Part shown: one piece after another, positions 12,401 through 19,052 of the stretch
How positions within the stretch are numbered: position 1 is the stretch's first letter
Layout: every line of letters begins with the position of its first letter
From: Rugalucina vietnamica
Taxonomy: Eukaryota > Mollusca > Bivalvia > Lucinida > Lucinidae
Length of the DNA stretch: 64,000 nucleotides
Reading direction: 5' to 3'
NCBI GenBank assembly: GCA_964017185.1
Contig: OZ024869.1
Coordinates: 52,168,761-52,232,760 of the forward strand
The notes under the pieces: model-generated
The model's input: only the letters and a program-made list of their open reading frames with translations
Told to the model about the DNA's origin: nothing
Database searches by the model: none
Program-made: the position numbers and the translations under genes

Positions 12401-15400
12401 AGTTACTGCACAGCTGATCTGCGTCTTAATTTTCGCATCTATAGGCAAAATGCCTGTTTCTCATGACATGGCTCCTATCATTTTTCTGCTGCCCCATTTA
12501 CAGCCATACAAAATTGTAGATCTGACATGATATAATGTTTCTTTTATTCGGTAGAAAATTTCAGGTCATAATGACATGAAAATGTTGTGCAAGACATTCA
12601 TGGGAACCACCGGAAGCAAAAACCAAGTGTAATTTTCAATCAAAATGATTTCAACTTTGAATCTTACAGTTTCTTAAAACACATTTTTTAAAAAGTTCCT
12701 ATCTAATTATAATCAGAATTTTGCACATATATACTCATTTCATAAGAAATTTATCAAACTCACGAAGTGCTCAATTAAACTATACATTTCATGAAATCAA
12801 ATGACTAAACATGTAAAATGCTTTAAATACCCATTTCATTGTTCTCAATTTTTTCCCTCCATTAGGCAAAACATTTCTGTATGCACAATTTTAAATAGTA
12901 TAGCTGATTTTGATTGCATTTCTGCATTAATTACACTTGCTTTCCCTAATATAGCAAAAGTGAGCAAAGCTCACATACCCCGGCAGTAGCCATCAGAGGT
13001 CATACCACTTTGAGACAAAAAGCAGATTACAGAAAAACGTATACATCTAGTCATCAAATGAATACCCAGGTGTACTGTCCGCTTCTACAAAGATAGAACA
13101 TCAAGGTATCTTCTAGTCTACATTTGTTTAAAATTTAAGAAAATTATAAAAACAAAGTTCCAAGATCTGAGCTGTATTATTATAGGAAAACCTGCTGGTT
13201 GCATATGTGAAAACAAAGACTTATATCAGATGCAAATTTACCACCTGCACAGTAAATGAACTGCTGATCAAAGGTTTTGTTTTCCCTATGCAGATAGAAC
13301 AACCCCTCAACATTCTAAATCAGAAACTTCAAGTGTCTAACCATTTTGTGCTATATAGCCACATCTTATCTCCAACCTCATTGGAGATCTCAAAGAAAGG
13401 TTTTCTCGTGGCATAGCTCACATGGTCTTACATCCAACAAAAATATATTCATAAATAAAAAAATAAAAAAAGCAAAAAAGGGGCAGATTGGTATCGGAGT
13501 GACAGATGGAATAGAAATAAAGTAAAAAAAAAGACAAAAGTAAACCACAGAATCATAATCTTGTTTTCAGTAATAGAGTTGGTCATTCTGAACATGCATA
13601 AAAATTCGAAGTCTCTAACTCTTGTACAGACTGAGCTGATATGATGGAAAAATTTCTCGGATAGAGAGAAATATGGATAAATAAAGGGAATGATAAGCCG
13701 GAGATTGTTGATTCTCAAATACACAATACAACTTGACATACCCAAGTTTTGTATCAAATTTTAAAATTCTAGGTTAAGTAGTTCCTGAGAAATCTTTGAC
13801 ACACAAAAAAAAGTTTACACACAGACAAACAGACAGAAGAAGCAAAAACTATATACCCCCTAATACTTAGTACGCCGGGGGTATAAAAATCATGCATTTT
13901 GAGTATCTGTTATGATCAACTCATTGAGTCAATTCTTACAGATACCCACAATATATGATTTTATGGATTATTATTAAAAAATCAATAATTTTACGCCAAC
14001 CCCAGATTTCCACAATTTTTAGTATACATGTATGTAAGGTGCAAATCTGGGGTAGCTTTCATACGGAGATGTTTCCATGATGTCTTCTAAAAAAAAACTA
14101 AACCAACCTGTAGCATCATCGGCATCTTGCATACTGTCTTCATCATACATTTCTGCATCATAGTCAACATTGGCAGCATACTTGGACTTCTTGGACCGCC
14201 GCTCTTCTAAAAGAGAGTAAAAAAATAAATAAATGGGCATCTTGCATGCCTCTTCATAATAGTCATCCTCACCGTCAACATTGGCAGCTTACTTGGTATT
14301 CTTCGTGCTGCTCTTCTGAAATACAGTATAGAAAAAATAAGGTTTGTAAAAAAAAATAAAAAAAATAGAAATACAAGGGTATGCTAAGCCTAATGATGTC
14401 ACACGCTAGTGATCTTAAAGACAGGCAGAGGCTATCCGCACAACGCGGATGACATCGCTTATCTGCATGATGGTCATGCCAATTTGTGGCATTATCGGCA
14501 AGACAGTAGTGCATAAAGGAATACACCACAAGGAGCGGAACAGTGTAACGTTTGTAACTGGCACCAAGACAATCCTAAGTTTTGGTAATGCACTAGTCAT
14601 TTGTAACTACGGCCCACCCACCCCCGGGGAATAGCAGGGACTTTGACTTTCCTTCCAGCAAACCCATGCCAAAAGCCCTGTTATGCGGGGGTGTACAGAT
14701 GGTAAAATCTCTGCCATAAGACCCCCCCTGCGGTGACTTAAGACATGGCTATAATCCCTGCTATTTTGCTAGGAAAACAAAACTACCAAATTCGCTGCGG
14801 GGGCAAGCTGATATTAAAATCCCGGCTCTTTTCCTCAGCTATTCCCGACCCTCCCCCTTGGGTGATGGGGCTGTGGTTACAAATGTGCATTTGAATACTA
14901 AACTTTGAAAGACTTGTTCATTTTGTGGACTATGTCCCTTATGTGTATTTCTTGCCCTCTTTATTCTGTCTATATATAACTAAAAATAATCTGGCGAACC
15001 CGTTGTTGATTATTACTCAATGACTGGACTGAAAACCCCCAGTGACAGAAACCTGAGATAAAGATGAAGAGATAAGAAAGTCCACCAAGCGGTCACTTTT
15101 GATTGACGCGCCTCTACCTGTGGCTCCACCTACTTCCGCCATTTTGTTTTTTTACTCTAATTGAAGACAATTTCAACGCTATAAAAATCAACTTCCATCG
15201 GCGATTTTATACATCTGATGAAGCAATATTTTAGTCCTAAAGAAATGGAAAGCATTTTATCTTTCATTTATGAACCAGATTTTGAAATTTGTAGTGTTCT
15301 TATTGGGTTTTTACTCGTGTATTTTATGTTGATAAAACGATGCAATCCTTGTTGAAGGTTTCAAAATGGCGACCAAGCGTAAAATAGTCGGTACTTTTTT

Positions 15401-17066
15401 ACTGCAACGCGTTGTTATTAATAGGCTAGGTAATTTTTAGTCAACAAAATATGAAAGAAGAAAGATGTAAAAGTCGTTTTATTTGTAAATTAGCACTCAG
15501 CGCGTGACTGCGTTTGGGTTATGATCGTATAAATATTGACTATTTTTGTAATTTTAGGAAAATCTGTTCCGTCCGATCTCAAAACGATGCGTTTTATTTT
15601 TCATTATAAGGCTTCCATGAATGACATTTTTTTGATAAACATCATCAATATTCTTAAAGAACAATGTCTTATAAATCGTTTTATTGCCCTTTGATACTGT
15701 TTGGGTATTTTTGACAGGGTCAAATCTCCCGAATTAAGCAGCTGTTTTTCACAACTTTTCGCGCTTTTGAATTTAAAATGGCGATATTTTCTACACCTTG
15801 TTTGGCATTGCAAATAAGATGAAAAAGTTACATTTTGAAACCCAATGTCTGTATAGTGACAGTATATAATTGTAGATCTATTTAGATAACAAATATTACG
15901 GCACATCAACCTGGAATATCTAAAATGTTTCAAAAATTGTAATAAATTCTTACCAGATACCGAAATTTCATAAATCCATTCAACATGCGTGATCTATCGA
16001 CTTATCCACACTCCACGTTTTGCACGTGCAGAAAAGGCTTCGTATCTGATCATATTTTTGGCGCCCTTATTACACTGCATACGTTTTTTTTTCGTAGATG
16101 ACCGCGCAACCCAGATATCGACGCATACGAATTAGTACACTCGGAACAATTGTACGTTTTAGCCTTAGCACTATTTTCACTATTGTCACTTTTTTTGGCT
16201 TTCTGCATTTTTTGTCGATGGTTCATCATCGTCCGTGAGTTCAATTTCACTACACGTATAATCACCTAGCAAAGAATCAAGATCAATATCATCATCCCAA
16301 TGTAAAAAATCGTCTTTTCCGTAAGACATTCTGACGCGCGTTTAACGTAAATTGCGAATTTGAAATGCCTTGAACTGTCGGAGTTAAAGCTTAAATATGC
16401 ATTTTATTTTAATTAGCGCTTTGTTCACTAATTATCGTTTCTTTTTTCGGCGTTAAATATGATCGGCGATTATTTAATCTAAAGATAATCCGTAAATAAT
16501 TGTTTCAAATGTGTCCAGTCGCGTAGATAATAAGCATAATTAAAAACGAATTAATTTGCGGGAGAAAAAAACAACAACAACGGCTTTTACAAATCGTAGG
16601 ACAAAGGATAATAATTATATAAATTATGAACCGTAAATAAATAACTCTTTTTAACAAAGATACCGGGCGTGTTTAGTATCTATTTGTTGGAAATTCGAAG
16701 GCCTATTTAACAAAAATAAATATTTCTACTATTATCTAGATAATAGCGAACCAAACGAAGAAAATATTAACAATATATTTTTGCTAATATACAAACTTTC
16801 AGAACAGATTCAGCGGCCGATAAAAATATTGATTTTTTCCCTCGATTTACCTGTCTACCTGAGCGACAGTCATAGCGGGGTAAAATATCGATGTTCAATA
16901 GCAGTTTCAAATCTCTGTATAGTATATATCTCTGCAGAAACTAGGATGTAATAACAGTAAGTCACTAAAATACTTCATTTGGAAGGGCGTCAACTGAAAA
17001 ATGGCATTTCTGTTGCTGCAATAAACCTGTACCTTTATCCTTTTTGTCTCTTTTACTACCACCCAT
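488..17066 (-). CDS. ERCC3: XPB/ERCC3, TFIIH ATP-dependent DNA helicase/translocase subunit, N-terminal part
   Basis: XPB is the DNA translocase of TFIIH, used for promoter opening by RNA polymerase II and for nucleotide excision repair. Seven exons on the minus strand (17066-17033, 14206-14108, 7597-7476, 4535-4455, 3411-3256, 1406-1332, 616-488) join in phase into 232 codons with consensus GT/AG sites. The order matches vertebrate XPB: a Lys/Arg-rich start ([11 protein letters not shown]), an acidic linker, [23 protein letters not shown], then the conserved [25 protein letters not shown] block, [12 protein letters not shown] and [10 protein letters not shown]. The residues aligning with human F99 and T119, sites of known disease substitutions, are present as F106 and T126. 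The helicase motifs are not in the window; the gene continues beyond position 1. Introns are long and full of repeats. The start is the ATG at 17066, which aligns with the short basic human N-terminus. Confidence 0.95.
617..1331. other. ERCC3 intron 6, no recognised feature
   Basis: This is AT-rich intron sequence. I see no repeat family or coding signal in it. Confidence 0.6.
1332..1406 (-). CDS. ERCC3: ERCC3 exon 6
   Basis: It has 25 codons, [16 protein letters not shown] through ESQHP, with a TTTCAG acceptor and a GTAAAT donor. A hairpin MITE begins 25 bases upstream of its acceptor. Confidence 0.96.
1432..1671 (+). repeat. Hairpin MITE family H, copy 2
   Basis: It starts TGAGCC and ends GCTCA, with the family's interior (gcgaaaacaaaggc ... 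cagctgatcagcacc). It lies in ERCC3 intron 5, next to the exon 6 acceptor. Confidence 0.75.
1672..2085. other. ERCC3 intron 5, unassigned
   Basis: Around 1840-1980 there are phrases such as GTGTTATAAGTGAAACCG that recall the MITE at 3475-3669. I see nothing else. Confidence 0.35.
2086..2846 (+). mobile_element. DNA transposon with CAGGGCTTTAGATAA terminal inverted repeats, hAT-like start
   Basis: CAGGGCTTTAGATAA at 2086-2100 is inverted as TTATCTAAAGCCCTG at 2832-2846. CAGGG ends are common in hAT elements, but the 8-bp target duplication is not clear because the flanks are runs of C. It appears inserted into an older TATACCCCC-ended repeat: the left flank ATACCCCC and right flank CCCCCTTAAACCC match the element at 57.6-57.8 kb. 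It contains one short ORF with an AT-hook. Confidence 0.6.
2485..2679 (+). CDS. Short AT-hook ORF inside the TIR element, possible first transposase exon
   Basis: The frame reads [15 protein letters not shown], then [13 protein letters not shown] and [14 protein letters not shown], 64 residues from the internal ATG; an in-frame ATG also lies at 2473. GRPPK is an AT-hook core. The position, inside an element with CAGGG-type TIRs and no other coding, suggests the leftover DNA-binding N-terminus of a transposase. No catalytic domain is visible. Function is inferred only from context. Confidence 0.35.
   Translation: MSARRGRPPKQPAKRVSNDPGSLLKYITVTQQPVSPDRVIRDILADFLAELILPNKKQDKFIYM
2847..3110 (+). 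repeat. TATACCCC-ended repeat with internal hairpin (family P), remainder
   Basis: It contains an imperfect hairpin, 2928-2990: acatacattgtgagtactc ... gttcaaacgtttactcacaatgtatgt, with the AGAACCGCCTC loop shared with 7.64, 13.9 and 57.6 kb. Its left terminus was interrupted by the element at 2086-2846. Confidence 0.6.
3256..3411 (-). CDS. ERCC3: ERCC3 exon 5
   Basis: It has 52 codons in phase 0 and is the most conserved stretch visible: [25 protein letters not shown], then a helical segment ending GIEEFIK. This is part of the XPB N-terminal domain. Confidence 0.97.
3475..3669. repeat. Short TIR element (MITE)
   Basis: GTACACCTGGACCTCTTTATAA at the left is mirrored by TTATAAAGAGGTTGAGGATGTAC at the right. 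There is no coding. It lies in ERCC3 intron 4. Confidence 0.55.
3732..3982. repeat. MITE with GGGGCCAGTTGTTCAAA terminal inverted repeats, copy 1
   Basis: The termini are perfect inverted repeats (3732-3748 and 3966-3982). An internal palindrome (ACACTGTTATTTTTTGTTGAT ... AACAAAAAATAACAGTGT) makes most of the element foldable. A second copy is at 43794-44003. Confidence 0.8.
4204..4438 (+). repeat. Hairpin MITE family H, copy 3
   Basis: It is a full-length copy from TGAGC to GGCTCA, with central cagcttcgcagtaaagcgaag. It lies in ERCC3 intron 4, 16 bases from the exon 4 donor. Confidence 0.8.
4455..4535 (-). CDS. ERCC3: ERCC3 exon 4
   Basis: It has 27 codons in phase 0, APDGHIFLE through FLIAISE. 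A hairpin MITE ends only 16 bases beyond its donor. Confidence 0.95.
4738..6519 (+). mobile_element. TATACCCCC-ended element with ~8 tandem core repeats (pearl/Helentron-like style)
   Basis: It starts TATACCCCCCGCAAAA (4738) and ends with the terminal hairpin TATACCCCCC..TTCG..GCGGGGGGTATA (6484-6519). Between them lie about eight imperfect ~190-bp units, each with attcttcatgcacatct, tctgcaaagtactgaaaag, ccctaggaggagttgattt and aatttgtcaaaaattattt. A segment 5640-5950 has an extra short internal duplication (tatgtatgtaagcaatag). This structure resembles non-autonomous bivalve elements with tandem core repeats; the family name is inference. There is no coding. Confidence 0.65.
6520..6811. other. 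ERCC3 intron 3, unassigned
   Basis: The first ~35 bases repeat host intron sequence from 4550-4590 (ataaaggttggatccttt and ttgttgtaaatatgga). I see nothing else. Confidence 0.5.
6812..7048 (-). repeat. Hairpin MITE family H, copy 4 (reverse)
   Basis: It is a full-length reverse copy with a perfect central palindrome (cagcttcgcggttaccgcgaagctg). It faces copy 5 across 58 bases. Confidence 0.85.
7107..7342 (+). repeat. Hairpin MITE family H, copy 5
   Basis: It is a full-length copy (TGAGCCTCCTCATGGG ... CACGAGGTGGCTCA) with a perfect central palindrome. Together with copy 4 it forms a ~240-bp inverted duplication in ERCC3 intron 3. Confidence 0.85.
7476..7597 (-). CDS. ERCC3: ERCC3 exon 3
   Basis: It encodes forty full codons ending in the conserved DHSSRPLWV, with a TTACAG acceptor and a GTGAGT donor. 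The EFGAKDYR segment is diagnostic of XPB. Confidence 0.95.
7644..7725. repeat. Family P hairpin
   Basis: CTCAAAACATAGATTGTGGGTAC and its inverted partner GTACCCATAATCTGTTTTGAG flank an AGAACCGCCTC loop. It lies in ERCC3 intron 2, just upstream of the exon 3 acceptor. Confidence 0.65.
7737..9412 (+). repeat. Tandem-unit repeat element, family G, copy A
   Basis: The element begins AACCAGAGGACCATTGGTCC and ends GGCTCAGGTGAGCTAAAAAAG after a run of GACGGACGG. It holds about three ~460-bp units, recognisable by accatatatgggcgtggcgg (near 8258, 8714, 9177), ctatgatgggctg and gaccttgacc phrases. A longer inverted copy lies at 44151-46584. There is no coding. Confidence 0.75.
9438..10765 (+). mobile_element. 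TATACCCCC-ended element with five tandem core repeats
   Basis: It starts AAATACCCCCCGCAGGG and ends in the hairpin TATACCCCCC..TTCG..GGCGGGGGGTATA (10728-10765). There are five ~180-bp units, each with catgcaaatgtccaatggg, gtaggcatgatatcaaattg and ggtaggagttgatt, then a unique 3' part ending in ACGGACGGACAACGTG. A different MITE is nested at 10522-10699. Confidence 0.65.
10522..10699. repeat. Nested MITE with CTACCAGAG..TGTGGGGTGA termini
   Basis: The left end, ctaccagagagacattgtgg then ggtga, is mirrored at the right by tcaccccacatagtacctct then ggttag: about 25 bases with four mismatches. It interrupts the 3' unique part of the surrounding TATACCCCC element. Confidence 0.65.
10766..12110 (+). 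mobile_element. Second, abutting TATACCCCC-ended element with tandem core repeats
   Basis: About four ~180-bp units (10770-11480), sharing gcacatgtccagtgtgtctg, ggctccagcaaaaactgtgg and ggaacccatgttggaaac, follow directly on the previous hairpin. A fifth divergent unit and a duplicated ~125-bp block (11690-11835 and 11838-11990) come next. It ends ACGGACGG..AACGTG and the hairpin 12074-12110. Confidence 0.6.
12111..12241. repeat. Family P tail fragment
   Basis: The phrase catattgcatgggcaagttttcgtaatga matches the right part of the repeat at 3001-3110. Confidence 0.4.
12242..12474 (-). repeat. Hairpin MITE family H, copy 6 (reverse, diverged)
   Basis: The order is reversed: cttcggggtttccg, cctgacacaaacc, then gaaaacagaggcacagatcagc and a weaker palindrome. 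The termini are decayed. Confidence 0.65.
12475..12960. other. ERCC3 intron 2, no recognised feature
   Basis: This is AT-rich sequence with no coding or repeat signal that I can support. Confidence 0.5.
12961..13885 (+). mobile_element. TGAGCAAAGCTCA...GGGGGTATA element carrying a nested hairpin MITE
   Basis: The left end is TGAGCAAAGCTCACATACCCC. The right end is the hairpin TATACCCCC..CGCCGGGGGTATA (13852-13885) after an acagacaaacagacag tract. A diverged family H copy lies inside (13168-13420). Treating both ends as one element is inference. Confidence 0.4.
13168..13420 (+). repeat. Hairpin MITE family H, copy 7 (old, diverged)
   Basis: It keeps TGAGCTG, ataggaaaacc, gcatatgtgaaaacaaag, the flank of the palindrome and ggttttctcgtgg..GCTCA. 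The central hairpin is largely lost. Confidence 0.55.
13886..13965. repeat. Diverged family P hairpin
   Basis: gcattttgagtatctgttatga pairs loosely with cttacagatacccacaatatatgattttatgg. It resembles the hairpins at 7.64 and 57.6 kb. Confidence 0.4.
14108..14206 (-). CDS. ERCC3: ERCC3 exon 2
   Basis: The acceptor is TTTTAG and the donor GTTGGT. It encodes a basic patch (ERRSKKSK) and then the acidic linker ending DADDATG. It enters in phase 1 and leaves in phase 1. A decayed tandem copy lies just upstream in the gene (14238-14315). Confidence 0.88.
14238..14315 (-). pseudogene. Decayed tandem duplicate of ERCC3 exon 2
   Basis: On the minus strand a TTTCAG acceptor is followed by AAGAGCAGCACGAAGAATAC, then GCTGCCAATGTTGACGG and GGCATGCAAGATGCC. 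These match exon 2 (14206-14108) from end to end. The copy has lost the frame (TGA after GCTGCCAATGT) and has gained a GTAAGC donor-like site 23 bases in. It lies 32 bases upstream of the true exon. Confidence 0.7.
14316..15120. other. ERCC3 intron 1, fragments of repeats
   Basis: Near 14430 the phrase ggctatccgcacaacgcgg recalls the foldback ends at 36.3-37.0 kb. On the minus strand, 14980-15055 repeats the segment tttctgtcactggg..cgggttcgcc of the non-LTR remnant at 17.35-17.40 kb. I see no coding. Confidence 0.4.
15121..15800. promoter_or_regulatory. Cluster of AAAATGGCG motifs in ERCC3 intron 1
   Basis: AAAATGGCG-type motifs, the core of YY1 sites, occur on the minus strand near 15140 (CAAAATGGCGGAAG, also an ETS-like CGGAAG) and on the plus strand near 15364 and 15777. 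Each overlaps an ATG opening only a short ORF. A regulatory role is inference. Confidence 0.3.
16050..16329 (-). pseudogene. Possible C2H2-type zinc-finger exon with a one-base frameshift
   Basis: On the minus strand an ATG at 16329 opens an acidic segment ([19 protein letters not shown] ... ELTDDDEPS) that stops at TGA right after a run of seven A. One frame over, reading continues [20 protein letters not shown] and then [19 protein letters not shown]. The two parts fit as one ORF if the A run is one base too long. The finger has CX2CX12H, but the last ligand would be a Cys six residues on, or a His beyond a splice. It could be a host exon with a sequence error, an extra gene in ERCC3 intron 1, or a relic. 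No downstream exon was found. Confidence 0.35.
16330..17032. other. ERCC3 intron 1, AT-rich, nothing recognised
   Basis: This holds long AT-rich sequence with short A/T runs. I see no coding or repeat family. Confidence 0.5.
17033..17066 (-). CDS. ERCC3: ERCC3 exon 1
   Basis: This exon encodes [11 protein letters not shown] plus the first base of the next codon, followed by a GTACAG donor. Its short, Lys-rich N-terminus resembles other XPB proteins, and its phase fits exon 2 exactly. I found it by frame and similarity alone because it is only 34 bases. Confidence 0.8.
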
Positions 17067-17195
17067 TATTTTTAAAGAAATAAGAGGGCTATTTAAGTTG
17101 TGATTACAAATTTGCTTCTCACTGCATTTTCATTCTCACGAAAGTGAGTCTTGAAGTCGGTGTCGTAAAGTCGTAAAATCCGGCTGGGTATATAA
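17067..17195 (-). promoter_or_regulatory. Probable ERCC3 5' UTR and promoter region
   Basis: It lies directly upstream of the ERCC3 start codon and is squeezed between it and a non-LTR remnant. No clear TATA box or initiator stands out. The assignment is by position only. Confidence 0.3.
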
Positions 17196-18560
17196 GCCTA
17201 ACCAAGCCGAACACACAGCGCACAATATGAGCAAACAAAAGAATGCCAGAATAGATGATATAATTAACTTAGACAATTCCTCCAGGACAATTTTCAAGCT
17301 TGTCAATAACCAATGGAAATCCTCCAGTTCTGGCTGTGAATGGTACACCACAGTTTCTGTCACTGGGTTTTCAGTCCAGTCTAGTCAACGGGTTCGCCAG
17401 AGTTGTGAGAGTTCAAGACAACTCTGTCCAAAGACAACTCGGCCCTGGACAATCCGGGAGGGATGGGCAGCCCATTTCAAGAAACTGGCCACACCACTGG
17501 AAAGTGAATATTTTGATAAAAACTACAAAGAGTTGGTGGACTTTGGTGTCAGTGCAATAACAAGGTTATGTGAAACAGAGGACAGACCGGTTTTCCCGTA
17601 AGTGAGAAAAAAGTAGTGGCAGCACTGAGAAAGTTAAAGAATAAAAAAAGTGGCTGATGCCATGGGCTTAACAGCTGACCACTTCAAACTGGGAGGGTGT
17701 GATTTTGTGCAATTTCTGACAGCTTTTCTCAACTACCTGATTAGTGCAAAGAAGGTGTGTCCCGTGTTGAAAGAGGGGCCAATGATTTCAATCTTCAAGA
17801 AGGGGGGCACTTGTGATCCAGGAAACTAAAGGGGTATAACCGTAAAACTATTTCTTTTAAAAGTTTTGGAGCATATCTTAAACACAAGGCATAACGAGAT
17901 CTTCCTATGTACACAATCAAGGCTCCAGCATGGCTTTACAGAAGGGTGTTCTTCATCAATGCTTCGGTTTATATTGTCGGAGTGTATCCTGGAATCAAGA
18001 CTTATGGCTCACCACACTGGATACACAGAAAGCGTTAGACGTCGTGGACTATAATTCATTCCTACGGCGGCTTTATCTGGACGGTAACCATGGGGATGAT
18101 TGGCTCTTAGCTGGCATCCATGGGGATGATTGGCTACTATACAACCTGTATACTGATCGTTCATTAAGGACCAAGTGGGCTTGAGGCTTATCACATCCGA
18201 TTAACATCAAAATCCCACAAGAAAATCCATGTTCTACATGGGCGTGTCCTTTCAACCATACAATAACATACTGCTGCTACAACTAGAAGAAAGGAGTAAA
18301 GATAGGATCAATCAGCATTCCTCGCTACTGTCGCTGATGACACTAGCTATTCTGTCTTCATTGTTGTTGGAATTGCAAGTGATGGTATGGGACGTTTAAG
18401 GCAATGCAGGAAGAGATAGATTCTTCGTCAACCCGTATAACGATAGGATAGGCGATAGCACAAATACCATACACCTTGGTACAATCCAAATATCGAAAAA
18501 AGAGATAAATATAGGAAGGAAGACAGCCTATGCCTATTAGGCGGATTTTCATGGGGGTGG
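17196..18560 (+). pseudogene. Non-LTR retrotransposon reverse transcriptase remnant
   Basis: Frame-broken pieces are recognisable in order: GWAAHFKKLATP, then GLTADHFKLGGCDFVQFLT.., LNYLISAKKVCPVLKEG, SIFKKGGTCDPGN, VLEHILNTRHNEIFL, SRLQHGFTEGCSSS, and LTTLDTQKALDVVDYNSFL. These are the finger and palm segments of a LINE reverse transcriptase. Stops and frameshifts are frequent, including a duplicated block (ctggcatccatggggatgattggct at 18064-18135). It is a dead copy. Confidence 0.8.
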
Positions 18561-18589
18561 AGTTTGAAAGAGGTCTACACCTCTAGGGA

Positions 18590-18895
18590 TTACTATAAAT
18601 ATTCATTTCCCACTAGCTATAGTACAGTGGAATTCTCTCCAAGAGTCTGTTGCAAGCTTGCAGAATCTTGAGGCCTTCAAGGCCGCAGTCTGCAAGCTGC
18701 AGCATTCTCGCCCATAGATCCCCTCATGCTTGTTTATATCTGATTTTAACTATTCTTATCTATTTTAACCCATCACCTGTTTTTATTCTTCACTTTTATG
18801 CTTTTAAACCTCTGTACTATATTTCTTCTTTTCCTGTCTGATGCTAACAGACGATGCGCTACCCTGCCTAGAATGTCCGCGAGGGCGTATGGCAG

Positions 18896-18947
<52 letters not shown>
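18590..18947 (+). mobile_element. 3' end of a CR1/Jockey-like LINE with (GATA)n tail
   Basis: The phrase VQWNSLQESVASLQNLEAF ending KLQHSRP and a stop is a typical C-terminus of non-LTR polymerases (compare WNSLPSSVVASKTTEEFKAL at 32.8 kb). It is followed by a ~180-base 3' tail and about 13 tandem GATA units (18895-18947), consistent with a microsatellite 3' end. Confidence 0.65.
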
Positions 18948-19047
18948 CCATCACAAAATGGGTATACGTAGGTCATTCAAAAATTAAATAAATAAGCATA
19001 AAGCTTTGGTATTTCTTTGGTGGTGTTTTAAATAGCTATCTATATAC

Positions 19048-19052
19048 ATGTT
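19048..19052 (+). other. Target-site duplication ATGTT, left
   Basis: It is identical to 28128-28132 immediately after the right LTR. Confidence 0.9.
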
